Source of the DNA: Acinetobacter lwoffii
GTDB lineage: Bacteria; Pseudomonadota; Gammaproteobacteria; Pseudomonadales; Moraxellaceae
Length of the DNA: 64,000 bases
Assembly: GCF_024129355.1 (NCBI RefSeq)
Contig: NZ_JAMXXP010000008.1
Coordinates: 45,188 to 109,187, forward strand
Direction: 5' to 3'
Numbering within the stretch: position 1 is the stretch's first letter; each line of letters opens with the position of its first letter. Positions 55,889 to 64,000 of the stretch are shown here, piece after piece. The notes below the pieces were generated by a model that was not told the origin of the DNA, ran no database searches, and saw nothing but the letters and a program-made list of their open reading frames with translations. Position numbers and translations under genes: made by a program.

Positions 55889-55947
55889 CAAACTTAAATA
55901 ATTAAATCTAAACTTAATTATTTGGTACAAACTTAATTATACGAACA
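55889..55947 (-). repeat. Tn7-like right end with three overlapping TnsB-site-like repeats
   Basis: Read on the minus strand from 55947: terminal TGTTCGT, then AATTAAGTTTGTA, AATTAAGTTTA and TTTAAGTTTG. The cores start at 55929, 55910 and 55890, so they recur every 19-20 bp. Closely packed sites are the pattern of a Tn7 right end, which in Tn7 faces glmS. A second TGTTCGT lies in inverted orientation at 55866-55872. Confidence 0.72.
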
Positions 55948-55979
55948 TAGCCGGTTCCCCAGCCTTGATTCAATTTTAA
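55948..55979 (-). other. attTn7 flank between element end and glmS
   Basis: Host DNA of 32 bases between the element terminus and the glmS stop. The 5 bases next to the end (TAGCC) are the expected target duplication, centred about 30 bases past the glmS stop codon, near the known Tn7 insertion point. Confidence 0.65.
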
Positions 55980-57818
55980 TTATTCTACGGTGACCGATTT
56001 TGCCAGGTTGCGTGGCTGATCCACATCCGTACCACGTAGAACTGCAACATGATAGGACAGCAGCTGCACAGGAATACTGTAGACAATCGGTGCCAGCACT
56101 GCATTGACTGACGGAATATGTACCACATGCTGGCGTTCTTTGGCTTTAATGCCGCTGTTTTCATCAGCAAACACAAATAGCTCGCCACCACGTGCCTGAA
56201 CTTCTTCCATATTGGATTTAAGCTTGTCCAGCATGTCATCCTGTGGCGCCAGAATCACCACCGGCATGTCATTGTCGACCAGTGCCAATGGCCCGTGTTT
56301 CAGCTCACCTGCAGCATAACCTTCAGCATGAATATATGAAATTTCTTTCAGTTTGAGTGCACCTTCCAGAGCGATCGGGAAATGCGTACCACGGCCCAAA
56401 AACAGGCAATGCTGCTTCTCAACAAACAGTTCAGAGAGACGTAAAATTTCATCGTCATGACGCAAGGTATCCAGAATCACTTTAGGCGTATGCCAAAGTT
56501 CTGTGGTGATCTCCGTCATTTGTTCTGTGGAAATAGTATTTTTTACAAAACCGATTTTCAGTACCAACAGCATCAATGCAGCAAGCTGGGTAGTAAAAGC
56601 TTTGGTTGAAGCCACACCAATTTCAGGGCCTGCTAGTGTCAACAGACTATGCTGAGTTTCACGCACCATCGAAGAGGTCGCCACGTTACAGATGGTCATC
56701 GTGGTAATGTCCAGGCCTTTGGCAGTTGCACGTTTCTGTGTATCACGTAAGGCAGCTAAGGTGTCGGCAGTTTCACCAGATTGGGAAATACACACATACA
56801 GCGTGTGATTCACAATCACCGGAGTGCGATAACGGAACTCACTGGCAATCTCGACCTGGCAAGGCAGGTCAATCAGTTGTTCAAACCAGTATTTGGCAAT
56901 CATGCCGGCATGATAACTGGTACCACAGGCAATAATCTGAATTTGCTGGATTTTTGAGAAGTCTTGTTCTGCACTGGCAAGGAAGTCTTCGCGCAGGTCA
57001 TTGCCATTTAAGGCTTGAGAAATGGTCTGTTTGATCGCTTCCGGCTGCTCATAAATTTCCTTGAGCATGTAGTGCTTGTATTCACCTTTAGACGCATTGC
57101 TGACCGCTGCATCCAGTTCTTTGACCGGACGATCGACCAGTTGACCATCGACAAAGACTTCAATCGTGGTACGGGTCAAACGGGCAATATCACCTTCTTC
57201 AAGATAAATAAAACGGTTGGTAATTGGAAGCAATGCCAACTGATCGGAACTAATGAAATTTTCACCAATACCGACACCAATCACCAGGGGCGAACCTTCA
57301 CGCACGGTAATCAGCTCATCCGGGTGGTCAGTATGTACGATACCCAGTGCATAGGCACCTTTCAGTTGCGGAACCACTTGGCGTACAGCTTCTAACAGGC
57401 TCGGGGTAGATTTCAGCGCATCATTGATCAGATGGGCAACCACTTCAGTATCAGTCTGTGAGGTAAAAACATAGCCCAAAGCTTCAAGATCATCTTTGAG
57501 TTCTTGGTAGTTTTCGATAATTCCGTTATGCACCACTGCCACATTTTCAGAAATATGCGGATGGGCATTTTCTTCAGTCGGTTTGCCATGGGTTGCCCAG
57601 CGTGTATGCGCGATACCGAGTGAACCACTAATCTGTGATTCATTCACAGCCTGTTCAAGGTTTGCGACCTTACCCACACGGCGTTCACGCAGGACCTGGC
57701 TATTATTAATCAGTGCCAAACCTGCTGAATCATAACCACGGTATTCCAGGCGTTTTAAGCCTTCGATCAAAATATTGGTAATGCTACGTTCTGCAATGCC
57801 ACCAACGATACCACACAT
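55980..57818 (-). CDS. glmS: Glutamine-fructose-6-phosphate aminotransferase GlmS
   Basis: A 612-aa enzyme forming glucosamine-6-phosphate, the entry to UDP-GlcNAc. The N-terminal glutaminase has catalytic Cys2 (MCGIVGG), then two SIS domains (CGTSYHAGMIAKYWFE, ISQSGETADTLAAL, STKAFTTQL) and the conserved tail PRNLAKSVTVE. The last codons form the TnsD target; the gene is intact despite the adjacent insertion. It is 11 bases after glmU. No ribozyme leader is expected in this phylum and none is seen. Confidence 0.97.
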   Translation of the reverse strand: MCGIVGGIAERSITNILIEGLKRLEYRGYDSAGLALINNSQVLRERRVGKVANLEQAVNESQISGSLGIAHTRWATHGKPTEENAHPHISENVAVVHNGIIENYQELKDDLEALGYVFTSQTDTEVVAHLINDALKSTPSLLEAVRQVVPQLKGAYALGIVHTDHPDELITVREGSPLVIGVGIGENFISSDQLALLPITNRFIYLEEGDIARLTRTTIEVFVDGQLVDRPVKELDAAVSNASKGEYKHYMLKEIYEQPEAIKQTISQALNGNDLREDFLASAEQDFSKIQQIQIIACGTSYHAGMIAKYWFEQLIDLPCQVEIASEFRYRTPVIVNHTLYVCISQSGETADTLAALRDTQKRATAKGLDITTMTICNVATSSMVRETQHSLLTLAGPEIGVASTKAFTTQLAALMLLVLKIGFVKNTISTEQMTEITTELWHTPKVILDTLRHDDEILRLSELFVEKQHCLFLGRGTHFPIALEGALKLKEISYIHAEGYAAGELKHGPLALVDNDMPVVILAPQDDMLDKLKSNMEEVQARGGELFVFADENSGIKAKERQHVVHIPSVNAVLAPIVYSIPVQLLSYHVAVLRGTDVDQPRNLAKSVTVE

Positions 57819-57829
57819 ATTTGTTCCCC

Positions 57830-59194
57830 TTATTTCTTGATTTTTTGCGGACGTGGATAGTTTTCTTTGGCAAATTGCTTAGAGCGCTCTACTGCCAAAC
57901 TGTTGTCTTCCACATCACGGGTAATCGTTGAGCCTGCACCGACTGTGGCACCGTTGCCAATTCTCACAGGTGCCACCAATGAACTGTTCGAGCCAATAAA
58001 GGCCTGATCACCAATAATCGTTTTAAATTTATTCGCACCATCATAATTACAGGTAATGGTCCCTGCACCGATGTTTGAACCACTACCAACTTCTGCATCA
58101 CCCAGGTAGGTAAAGTGGTTGGCTTTAGAGCCTAGACCAATCATGGTATTTTTAACTTCAACAAAGTTACCGATATGCACTTCATTGGCCAGTTGTGCAC
58201 CCGGACGGAGTCGTGCAAAAGGTCCAATTTGGGTATCTTCCCCAACGATGGCGCTATCGAAAATGCTATATGGCTGAACCTTGGTGCCAGCTGCAATCTT
58301 GGTATTCTTGATAATACAGCCGGCGCCAATTTCAACGTTGTCGCTCAGCTCGCAATCACCTTCGATAATCACATTGATATCAATGCGGACATCCTGGCCG
58401 ACAGTTAAATTGCCACGCAAGTCAAAGCGGCTTGGATCAAGCAGATGTACGCCTTGCTGCATTAGCTGTTTGGCTTGATAAGACTGGAACTGACGCTCTA
58501 AAGCAGCGAGCTGCACACGGTCATTGACCCCTTCAACTTCAAAAGCCTGCTCAGGTTCTACAGATGCAACTTGCATACCATCTGCCAAAGCCATCGCCAC
58601 AATATCGGTCAGGTAATATTCACCTTGCGCATTGTCATTGCTTAAGTTTGGCAGCCATTGATGCAGTTTGGCATTGCTAACTGCATAGATACCGGTATTG
58701 ATTTCCTTGATCTGACGCTGCTCTTCGGAAGCGTCCTTGTGCTCCACAATGGCCTGGATTTCACCATTTTCACGGACAATACGGCCATAACCAGCAGCAT
58801 CTGGCAGGGTAAGGGTTACCAGACCAATACCGGTTTCTGCAGTGGCATCGAGTAATTTTTGCAAGGTCACAGGATTAATGCACGGCACATCACCGGAAAG
58901 AATCAGAGATATGCCGTCGTGAGGCAGGACAGGTAAGGTCATTTGCACTGCATGGCCGGTACCCAGCTGTTCTGCCTGTTCTACCCATTTAATACCGTGT
59001 TGTGTAAATGCTGTCTGAACCCGGTCACCACCATGACCATAAATCGTAATAATATTATCTGCGTTTAATTTTTTTGCCGTTTCAATGACATGACCCAGTA
59101 AAGGACGTCCTGCAAGCGGTTGTAATACTTTCGGTAAGCTTGAACGCATGCGCGTGCCTTTACCTGCAGCAAGAATAATAACAGTCGTTGACAT
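57830..59194 (-). CDS. glmU: Bifunctional GlcN-1-P acetyltransferase / GlcNAc-1-P uridyltransferase GlmU
   Basis: A 454-aa enzyme with two activities that finish UDP-GlcNAc synthesis. The N-terminal pyrophosphorylase has [25 protein letters not shown] and [10 protein letters not shown] follow. The C-terminal left-handed beta-helix carries the acetyltransferase ([34 protein letters not shown]). It supplies the UDP-GlcNAc used by Gna and Gdr in the capsule cluster. Followed closely by glmS. Confidence 0.97.
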   Translation of the reverse strand: MSTTVIILAAGKGTRMRSSLPKVLQPLAGRPLLGHVIETAKKLNADNIITIYGHGGDRVQTAFTQHGIKWVEQAEQLGTGHAVQMTLPVLPHDGISLILSGDVPCINPVTLQKLLDATAETGIGLVTLTLPDAAGYGRIVRENGEIQAIVEHKDASEEQRQIKEINTGIYAVSNAKLHQWLPNLSNDNAQGEYYLTDIVAMALADGMQVASVEPEQAFEVEGVNDRVQLAALERQFQSYQAKQLMQQGVHLLDPSRFDLRGNLTVGQDVRIDINVIIEGDCELSDNVEIGAGCIIKNTKIAAGTKVQPYSIFDSAIVGEDTQIGPFARLRPGAQLANEVHIGNFVEVKNTMIGLGSKANHFTYLGDAEVGSGSNIGAGTITCNYDGANKFKTIIGDQAFIGSNSSLVAPVRIGNGATVGAGSTITRDVEDNSLAVERSKQFAKENYPRPQKIKK

Positions 59195-59214
59195 GTTCTA
59201 ATCCTAAATATGGC

Positions 59215-59736
59215 TTATGCCACGGTGAAGTAAAAATAAAGCAAAATACAAAGAGCCGCCCAAAGACCGGCAATAATGTCATCCAGCATGATGCCGAAGC
59301 CACCGTCGACCTGACGGTCAATCACCCGGATCGGCCAAGGTTTCCAGATATCAAATAATCTGAATAGCGCAAAACCGACGAGCAACCATAACCAGTTCAT
59401 CTGACCTAAGTAGATCAGTGGCAAAAATGTGATGGATTGTCCTGCAAACTCATCCCAGACGATGCGCCCATCATCATGTACGCCCATAATTTTTGCTGTT
59501 TTGTCACAAATATAAATACCAATCAGGGACATGATCATAATCGCCAAGATGGTGTTTGTGAAGCCGATTGCAAGCCAAACTGGTACAAATAATAGTGCAA
59601 AAGCGGAACCAGTGGTACCAGGTGCTTTAGGACTTAAACCAGAACCAAAGCCCACACCACAGAACACAATAAAACGTTCTGGCCAAGTCATAGTTTTAAA
59701 AAGAATTGGAGGCTTATGCAAAATGTTGATACCCAT
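59215..59736 (-). CDS. pgpA: Phosphatidylglycerophosphatase A
   Basis: A 173-aa membrane phosphatase that makes phosphatidylglycerol. Motifs GFGSGLSPKAPGTTGS near the start and GRIVWDEFAGQSITFLP, with FRLFDIWKPWPI and hydrophobic segments. It overlaps the end of thiL by 23 bases, so it is translationally coupled. The true start could also be the Met 15 residues in. Confidence 0.92.
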   Translation of the reverse strand: MGINILHKPPILFKTMTWPERFIVFCGVGFGSGLSPKAPGTTGSAFALLFVPVWLAIGFTNTILAIMIMSLIGIYICDKTAKIMGVHDDGRIVWDEFAGQSITFLPLIYLGQMNWLWLLVGFALFRLFDIWKPWPIRVIDRQVDGGFGIMLDDIIAGLWAALCILLYFYFTVA

Positions 59737-60631
59737 TAAATTGAAGTAAATGATCTACGCCATTTTTTTCAAAAGTTAAGCCGTGCTGCGGCTGAATTTT
59801 TCCGATTATACTAATCGGAACATCAAGTTGTTTTTGCAATAATTTTTGGTAATTTTGCGGGCTTATTGTAAAGCATAACTCGTAATCATCGCCACCAGCG
59901 AGGGCATATTGCCATTTTTGCGCATCGTTTAAGGCATGCAGGGCAGGACTGATCGGTAAGTTTTCGAGTTGCAGCTTTGCACCGACTTGAGAGGCTTTGA
60001 GAATATGTCCAAGATCTTGTGCCAAGCCATCCGAGACGTCAATCATGCTATGTACCAAACCTTTTAAGGCAGCACCGAGCTGACAGCGTGGCGTTGGATA
60101 GTCCAGACGTTTTTGCAGTGGATGACCAAGATGCTGTAGTGCAAAAGCTGCATCACCGACAGTTCCACTGACACAGATCAGATCACCCGGTTTTGCACCT
60201 GAGCGTGGAATGGCTTGACCAATATCCACCCAGCCCAATGCTGTAACAGACAGGGTTAAATGAGGACTTTGAGTGGTATCACCACCGATTAAACTTACGC
60301 CAAATTGATCGCAGCAATCGTACAGACCCTGACTAAAAGCTTTTAGCCAGTCATGATCAATTTGGGGTAGGCTCAATGCGAGTAAAATACTGTACGGGGT
60401 TGCGCCCATCGCGGCAATATCAGATAAATTAACCGCCACAGATTTCCAGCCAATCGCATGCGGATCGGTGTCTATTGGAAAATGGCGTCCAGCAACTAGA
60501 GTGTCGGCACAGATGACCAGTTGTTGCTGAGGAGGGGGGGTGAGCAAGGCTGAATCGTCACCGACGCCCAGATCGACAGAATTGGCATTCTTGCGATTGA
60601 AATAGGTGTCGATAATCGAAAATTCAGCCAT
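59714..60631 (-). CDS. thiL: Thiamine-monophosphate kinase ThiL
   Basis: A 305-aa ATP-dependent kinase forming thiamine diphosphate. LGVGDDSALL and ICADTLVAGRHFP at the N-terminus; KSVAVNLSDIAAMGATP, SLIGGDTTQSPHL and IDVSDGLAQDLGHIL further on. It belongs to the same minus-strand operon as nusB and pgpA. Confidence 0.95.
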   Translation of the reverse strand: MAEFSIIDTYFNRKNANSVDLGVGDDSALLTPPPQQQLVICADTLVAGRHFPIDTDPHAIGWKSVAVNLSDIAAMGATPYSILLALSLPQIDHDWLKAFSQGLYDCCDQFGVSLIGGDTTQSPHLTLSVTALGWVDIGQAIPRSGAKPGDLICVSGTVGDAAFALQHLGHPLQKRLDYPTPRCQLGAALKGLVHSMIDVSDGLAQDLGHILKASQVGAKLQLENLPISPALHALNDAQKWQYALAGGDDYELCFTISPQNYQKLLQKQLDVPISIIGKIQPQHGLTFEKNGVDHLLQFNGYQHFA

Positions 60632-60648
60632 ACAACGAATCTACGCTA

Positions 60649-61098
60649 TTAGTTAGACTGCTGTTTTTCTGCTGCACGCAAAGTTGTCGCTAAACGATCC
60701 AATACACCATTGATGTATTTATGGCTATCGGCACCGCCAAAATGTTTAGCCAGTTCGATTGCTTCATCTAGAACGACGCGATATGGAATCTCAAAATGTT
60801 CTTTGAGTTCATATGCACCAAGACGAAGGGTCGCAAGCTCAACACCGTCAAGTGCTGAAAGTTCGCGATCGAGTACCGGGATTAAGAGCGCATCCAATGC
60901 TTCATGATTGGCAACCACTTGAGTCAACAATTCATGATAATAGCTCAGATCCACTTTGTGCATGGCATTTTCCACACGAGTACGTGCTTCAATCTCATGC
61001 ACCGGATTGTGGCTCATTTGCCATTCATAAATTCCTTGTACAGCAAAGCGACGTGCTTTACGTTTTGCTGCATAAGTTGCTTGAAGTGTTTGCGACAT
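60649..61098 (-). CDS. nusB: Transcription antitermination factor NusB
   Basis: A 149-aa all-helical RNA-binding protein that works with NusE in rRNA antitermination. [15 protein letters not shown] near the start and [20 protein letters not shown] and [14 protein letters not shown] at the end are typical. It lies four bases after ribH, the usual gammaproteobacterial order. Confidence 0.95.
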   Translation of the reverse strand: MSQTLQATYAAKRKARRFAVQGIYEWQMSHNPVHEIEARTRVENAMHKVDLSYYHELLTQVVANHEALDALLIPVLDRELSALDGVELATLRLGAYELKEHFEIPYRVVLDEAIELAKHFGGADSHKYINGVLDRLATTLRAAEKQQSN

Positions 61099-61102
61099 AG
61101 CG

Positions 61103-61573
61103 TTAAATAGCCTTTAACAAGTTAACCATTTCAATCGCAGTCAGGGCAGCTTCGCTACCTTTATTGCCTGCTTTTGTTCCAGAGCGTTCAATCGCTTGTT
61201 CAATACTGTCCGTAGTGAGTACACCGTTAATGACAGGTAAGCCAGTGTCCAGGCCAACCACGCCTAAACCTTTGGCACATTCGCCTGCAACGAAATCGAA
61301 GTGAGGCGTGCTACCACGAATCACGGCGCCAAGCGCGATGATGGCATCGAAACGATCTGAAGCTGCCAGTTTTTTCGCAACTACAGGAAGTTCCCAGGCA
61401 CCAGGTGCATGAACAACAGTGATATTATCCTCTGATACACCATGACGTTTCAATGTATCAATGGCACCTTCTAACAGATGTTCAACCACAAAGCTGTTAA
61501 AACGACCAACTAAAATCGCATAACGGTCTTCGTTCGCGAGATGTAACATACCTTCAATACGGCGAACTGCCAT
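61103..61573 (-). CDS. ribH: 6,7-dimethyl-8-ribityllumazine synthase RibH
   Basis: A 156-aa enzyme of riboflavin synthesis that forms icosahedral or smaller assemblies. [58 protein letters not shown] (catalytic His in PHFD) and [16 protein letters not shown] are visible. It uses the dihydroxybutanone phosphate made by RibB upstream. Confidence 0.96.
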   Translation of the reverse strand: MAVRRIEGMLHLANEDRYAILVGRFNSFVVEHLLEGAIDTLKRHGVSEDNITVVHAPGAWELPVVAKKLAASDRFDAIIALGAVIRGSTPHFDFVAGECAKGLGVVGLDTGLPVINGVLTTDSIEQAIERSGTKAGNKGSEAALTAIEMVNLLKAI

Positions 61574-61591
61574 AACAACCTCGATGATTTC

Positions 61592-62707
61592 TTAAGATGT
61601 TTGTTGTGCGGTGATGTATTCCACCACTTCTAAGTTAAAGCCTGATAGTGCATTGAAACGCAATGGAGAGCTGAGCAGCTTCATTTTTTCAACGCCTAAA
61701 TCACGCAAAATTTGTGCACCCACACCAATGGTCTGATATTGCTGAGACAGTGCAGAATTTGATTTTACATTTTTTGGTGCTTTAAGGGTATCTAATACGG
61801 GGCCCAAATCTTGTAAATGACGTTGGCCAATCCAGACCAGTACACCACGATCACTATTGGAAATTTCTTTCAGGGCACGATCCAGGTTCCAGGCCGGTTC
61901 GCCATCCTGTTTCTTCAGTTTGAGCAAGTCGCGGGTCGGGTTAAAACCATGTACACGTACTGTGGTCACACCCTCTTTAGGCTCACCTTTGACCAAGGCC
62001 AAATGGATATCCGGATTGCCCAGTTCACGATAGCGATACAAGTCAAAGCTGCCGTATTCAGTATCAATACTTTGCTGATCGATACGCTCAACCGTCTGTT
62101 CATTGGTCATGCGGTAATGAATCAGATCGGCAATCGTTCCGATTTTCAGGCCATGCTTTTCAGCAAACACTTCAAGATCCGGACGGCGCGCCATGGTGCC
62201 ATCTTCATTGATGATTTCACAAATCACAGAAGCCGGTTCCAGTCCTGCTAAACGGGAAAGGTCACAACCTGCCTCAGTATGTCCGGCACGGTGCAAGACA
62301 CCGCCTGGCTGCGCCATCAGCGGGAAGATATGTCCTGGCTGTACAATATCTGCCGGTTTGGCATGAGCAGCCACAGCAGTTTGAATCGTGTGCGCACGTT
62401 CAGCCGGAGAAATACCGGTAGAAATACCTTCAGCCGCTTCAATCGACAAGGTGAAATTGGTCCCATGCTGGGCGCCGTTGGCATCTACCATTAACGGCAG
62501 ATTCAACTGCTGGCAACGCTCTTTACTCAAAGTCAGGCAGACCAGACCACGTGCATGGGTGATCATGAAGTTGATGTCTTCAGGACGTACGTGTGTGGCA
62601 GCAATCACTAAATCGCCTTCATTTTCACGGTCTTCATCATCCATCAGGATGACCATTTTTCCTGCACGGATATCTGCTACAAGCTCTTCAACAGTATTGA
62701 GCGGCAT
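61592..62707 (-). CDS. ribB: 3,4-dihydroxy-2-butanone-4-phosphate synthase with degenerate GTP cyclohydrolase II domain
   Basis: A 371-aa RibBA-type protein. The N-terminal DHBP synthase is intact: MDDEDRENEGDLV, HARGLVCLTL, TNFTLSIEA and AGHTEAGCDL. The C-terminal cyclohydrolase II domain lacks its zinc Cys cluster: the usual VRVHSECLTGD region reads VRVHGFNPTRD and the CDC motif is gone. Only the RibB activity is expected; a separate ribA should exist elsewhere. ATG 62707 is chosen with GAAGG just upstream. No FMN riboswitch is recognised in the leader. Confidence 0.9.
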   Translation of the reverse strand: MPLNTVEELVADIRAGKMVILMDDEDRENEGDLVIAATHVRPEDINFMITHARGLVCLTLSKERCQQLNLPLMVDANGAQHGTNFTLSIEAAEGISTGISPAERAHTIQTAVAAHAKPADIVQPGHIFPLMAQPGGVLHRAGHTEAGCDLSRLAGLEPASVICEIINEDGTMARRPDLEVFAEKHGLKIGTIADLIHYRMTNEQTVERIDQQSIDTEYGSFDLYRYRELGNPDIHLALVKGEPKEGVTTVRVHGFNPTRDLLKLKKQDGEPAWNLDRALKEISNSDRGVLVWIGQRHLQDLGPVLDTLKAPKNVKSNSALSQQYQTIGVGAQILRDLGVEKMKLLSSPLRFNALSGFNLEVVEYITAQQTS

Positions 62708-63107
62708 CAACCTTCACCTTCTTTTTTGATCTTGATCAGACCGAATCATGACATTATTGGGTACATAGTCTAACGCTTTTTGCGCAATTTTGCCTATGCT
62801 TATTGCTTTCCCTCTAGTGGTTCATTGTTATACACAGTCTTGATAAACATGAAAAGCCGACTTTAAATGAAAGCCTGGGCTTTATGCAGGTTTTTTGAGC
62901 AATTAAAAAGCATAAAAAATGAGAAACTTAGGTGAAATCAACATAAGCTCAGACATTAAGGGGTTTTTAGAAAGTATTTTTATTCATTGTCAGTCATTCA
63001 ATGGAATTCTGGACGAACAATGTTGGGAAATTTTACCTAGTATTAAAAATTTTTAAAAAATAGGGGATTAAAAGCGGACCGAAGCCCGCTTTTAATCATC
63101 AGGTTGT
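62708..63107. other. 400-bp gap between ribB and aldehyde dehydrogenase
   Basis: No gene seen. It must contain the ribB promoter on the minus strand and ends with the aldehyde dehydrogenase terminator (63066-63097). The conserved RFN riboswitch helices are not apparent. Confidence 0.5.
63066..63097. terminator. Terminator of the aldehyde dehydrogenase gene
   Basis: 12-bp arms GATTAAAAGCGG and CCGCTTTTAATC around an 8-nt loop, 10 bases past the dehydrogenase stop, with A/T-rich sequence following on the minus strand. Confidence 0.85.
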
Positions 63108-64000
63108 TTAGAAAAAACCTGCCGGTTTGGTTGAATAGCTCACCAGCAAGTTTTTGGTTTGCTGATAATGATCTAGCATCATTCTGTGATTCTCACGACC
63201 AATGCCTGATTTTTTATAGCCACCGAAAGCCGCATGAGCAGGGTAGATATGATAACAGTTGGTCCAGACCCGACCGGCCTGAATAGCACGGCCTGCACGG
63301 TAAGAGGTATGTGCTGAGCGTGACCAGACACCGGCACCTAAACCATAAATCGTATCATTGGCAATCTTGATCGCGTCATCAAAGTCTTTAAAGGTGGTCA
63401 CAGCCAGTACAGGCCCGAAGATTTCTTCCTGGAAGGTCTTCATGTCATTGGTGCCTTTAAAGATGGTCGGTTCAATATAGAAACCTTGACCCACTTCCTG
63501 ACGTGCTTCACCACCGGTGAGAATCTGTGCGCCCTCTTCACGGCCAGTGGCAATACAGCCCAGAATCTTGTCCTGCTGTTCCTGTGAGGCTTGCGCGCCA
63601 ATCATGGTGTCAGTATCCAGTGGATGTCCAGTTTTAATGCGTTGCACCCGTTCTACCGCACGCGCCAGAAATTCATCGGCAATGCTTTCCTGGATCAGCG
63701 CACGCGATGGGCAGGTACAGATTTCACCCTGGTTCAGGGCAAACATGGCAAAACCTTCCAGCGCTTTGTCCAGATAATCGTCTTCCTGATCCATGATGTC
63801 GGCAAAGAACAGATTCGGTGATTTACCCCCCAGTTCCAGGGTCACCGGAATAATATTTTCGGTGGCATATTGCATGATCATCTGACCGACGGCGGTGGAA
63901 CCGGTAAAGGCAATCTTGGCAATGCGTGGGTTGGTGGCTAGCGGGCGACCGACTTCAACCCCATAACCATTGACGATATTCAGGACACCCGGTGGCAAAA
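63108..64000 (-). CDS. NAD-dependent aldehyde dehydrogenase, C-terminal part (ExaC/AcoD-like)
   Basis: Partial gene; the N-terminus lies beyond the right edge and about 297 codons are present. Aldehyde dehydrogenase superfamily: cofactor region [15 protein letters not shown], general-base Glu in [11 protein letters not shown], catalytic Cys in [24 protein letters not shown] and [15 protein letters not shown]. The adjacent double Cys (CTC) and the C-terminus resemble acetaldehyde dehydrogenases such as ExaC/AcoD. The exact substrate is not certain. Confidence 0.9.
   Translation of the reverse strand, partial: LPPGVLNIVNGYGVEVGRPLATNPRIAKIAFTGSTAVGQMIMQYATENIIPVTLELGGKSPNLFFADIMDQEDDYLDKALEGFAMFALNQGEICTCPSRALIQESIADEFLARAVERVQRIKTGHPLDTDTMIGAQASQEQQDKILGCIATGREEGAQILTGGEARQEVGQGFYIEPTIFKGTNDMKTFQEEIFGPVLAVTTFKDFDDAIKIANDTIYGLGAGVWSRSAHTSYRAGRAIQAGRVWTNCYHIYPAHAAFGGYKKSGIGRENHRMMLDHYQQTKNLLVSYSTKPAGFF

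Larger units (their letters stand above)
46430..55947. mobile_element. Tn7-like transposon at glmS, left end not visible
   Basis: A full tnsABCDE gene set is oriented away from glmS, as in Tn7. The glmS-proximal right end begins TGTTCGT on the minus strand at 55947, with three TnsB-site-like repeats spaced about 20 bp. The glmS stop is 32 bases beyond this end, the classical attTn7 placement. The segment also holds a toxin-antitoxin pair. No matching left end or TAGCC target duplication is visible between tnsE and pgm (46257-46429), so the left boundary given is only the tnsE stop. It is either truncated or rearranged. Confidence 0.8.

Noticed and set aside
62708..62900. FMN riboswitch upstream of ribB
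   Set aside because: The conserved RFN sequence blocks are not visible; only AT-rich leader sequence.
1..64000. CRISPR arrays, tRNA or rRNA genes
   Set aside because: No regularly spaced repeats with unique spacers and no recognisable tRNA or rRNA sequence were seen anywhere in the window.

Overview
The window reads as a chromosomal segment of an Acinetobacter species, probably not A. baumannii. Evidence: an fkpA-type peptidyl-prolyl isomerase gene borders a capsule (K) locus; the locus ends in galU-ugd-gpi-galE and a convergent pgm; the ribB-ribH-nusB-thiL-pgpA and glmU-glmS genes have gammaproteobacterial form; and the sugar-specific genes are very AT-rich next to more GC-balanced housekeeping genes. 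Species cannot be read from the sequence alone.

Layout. (1) 1-251: 5' part of fkpA. (2) 417-4112 (minus): a first export module, wzc and wza, with a decayed wzb between them. (3) 4863-17710 (plus): a first polysaccharide cluster, rmlB-rmlA-fdtA-acyltransferase-fdtB-wzx-GT2-wzy-GT2-GT4-acyltransferase-initiating transferase, predicted to make a dTDP-Fuc3N-derived sugar. (4) 18247-23597 (minus): wzi and a second, intact wzc-wzb-wza module. (5) 23877-44795 (plus): a second full cluster, gna-wzy-UDP-sugar epimerase-wzx-pyruvyltransferase remnant-GT2-GT4-GT4-capK-GT4-initiating transferase, then acetyltransferase-aminotransferase-gdr (bacillosamine-type sugar), galU-ugd-gpi-galE, with convergent pgm. 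The second cluster resembles the emulsan (wee) type: QuiNAc4NAc first sugar plus GalNAcA. (6) 46430-55947: a Tn7-like element with tnsE, tnsD, tnsC, tnsB and tnsA (all minus), a DUF1778/GNAT toxin-antitoxin pair, and a right end just downstream of glmS. (7) 55980-62707 (minus): glmS, glmU, pgpA, thiL, nusB, ribH, ribB. (8) 63108-64000: partial aldehyde dehydrogenase.

How it works together. Each polysaccharide cluster has its own nucleotide-sugar genes, Wzx flippase, Wzy polymerase, glycosyltransferases and polyprenyl-phosphate sugar transferase, so two distinct Wzx/Wzy-dependent glycans could be made. Export and length control could use two Wza/Wzc sets but only one intact Wzb phosphatase and one Wzi. 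The Tn7-like element sits at its classical glmS site, but no left end is visible: tnsE lies less than 200 bp from the pgm start.

Most notable: the tandem double capsule locus; the pseudogenised wzb; a TnsA that appears to lack the Gln/Lys part of its nuclease active site; and a pair of opposed TnsB-site-like arrays next to glmS that does not enclose the tns genes.
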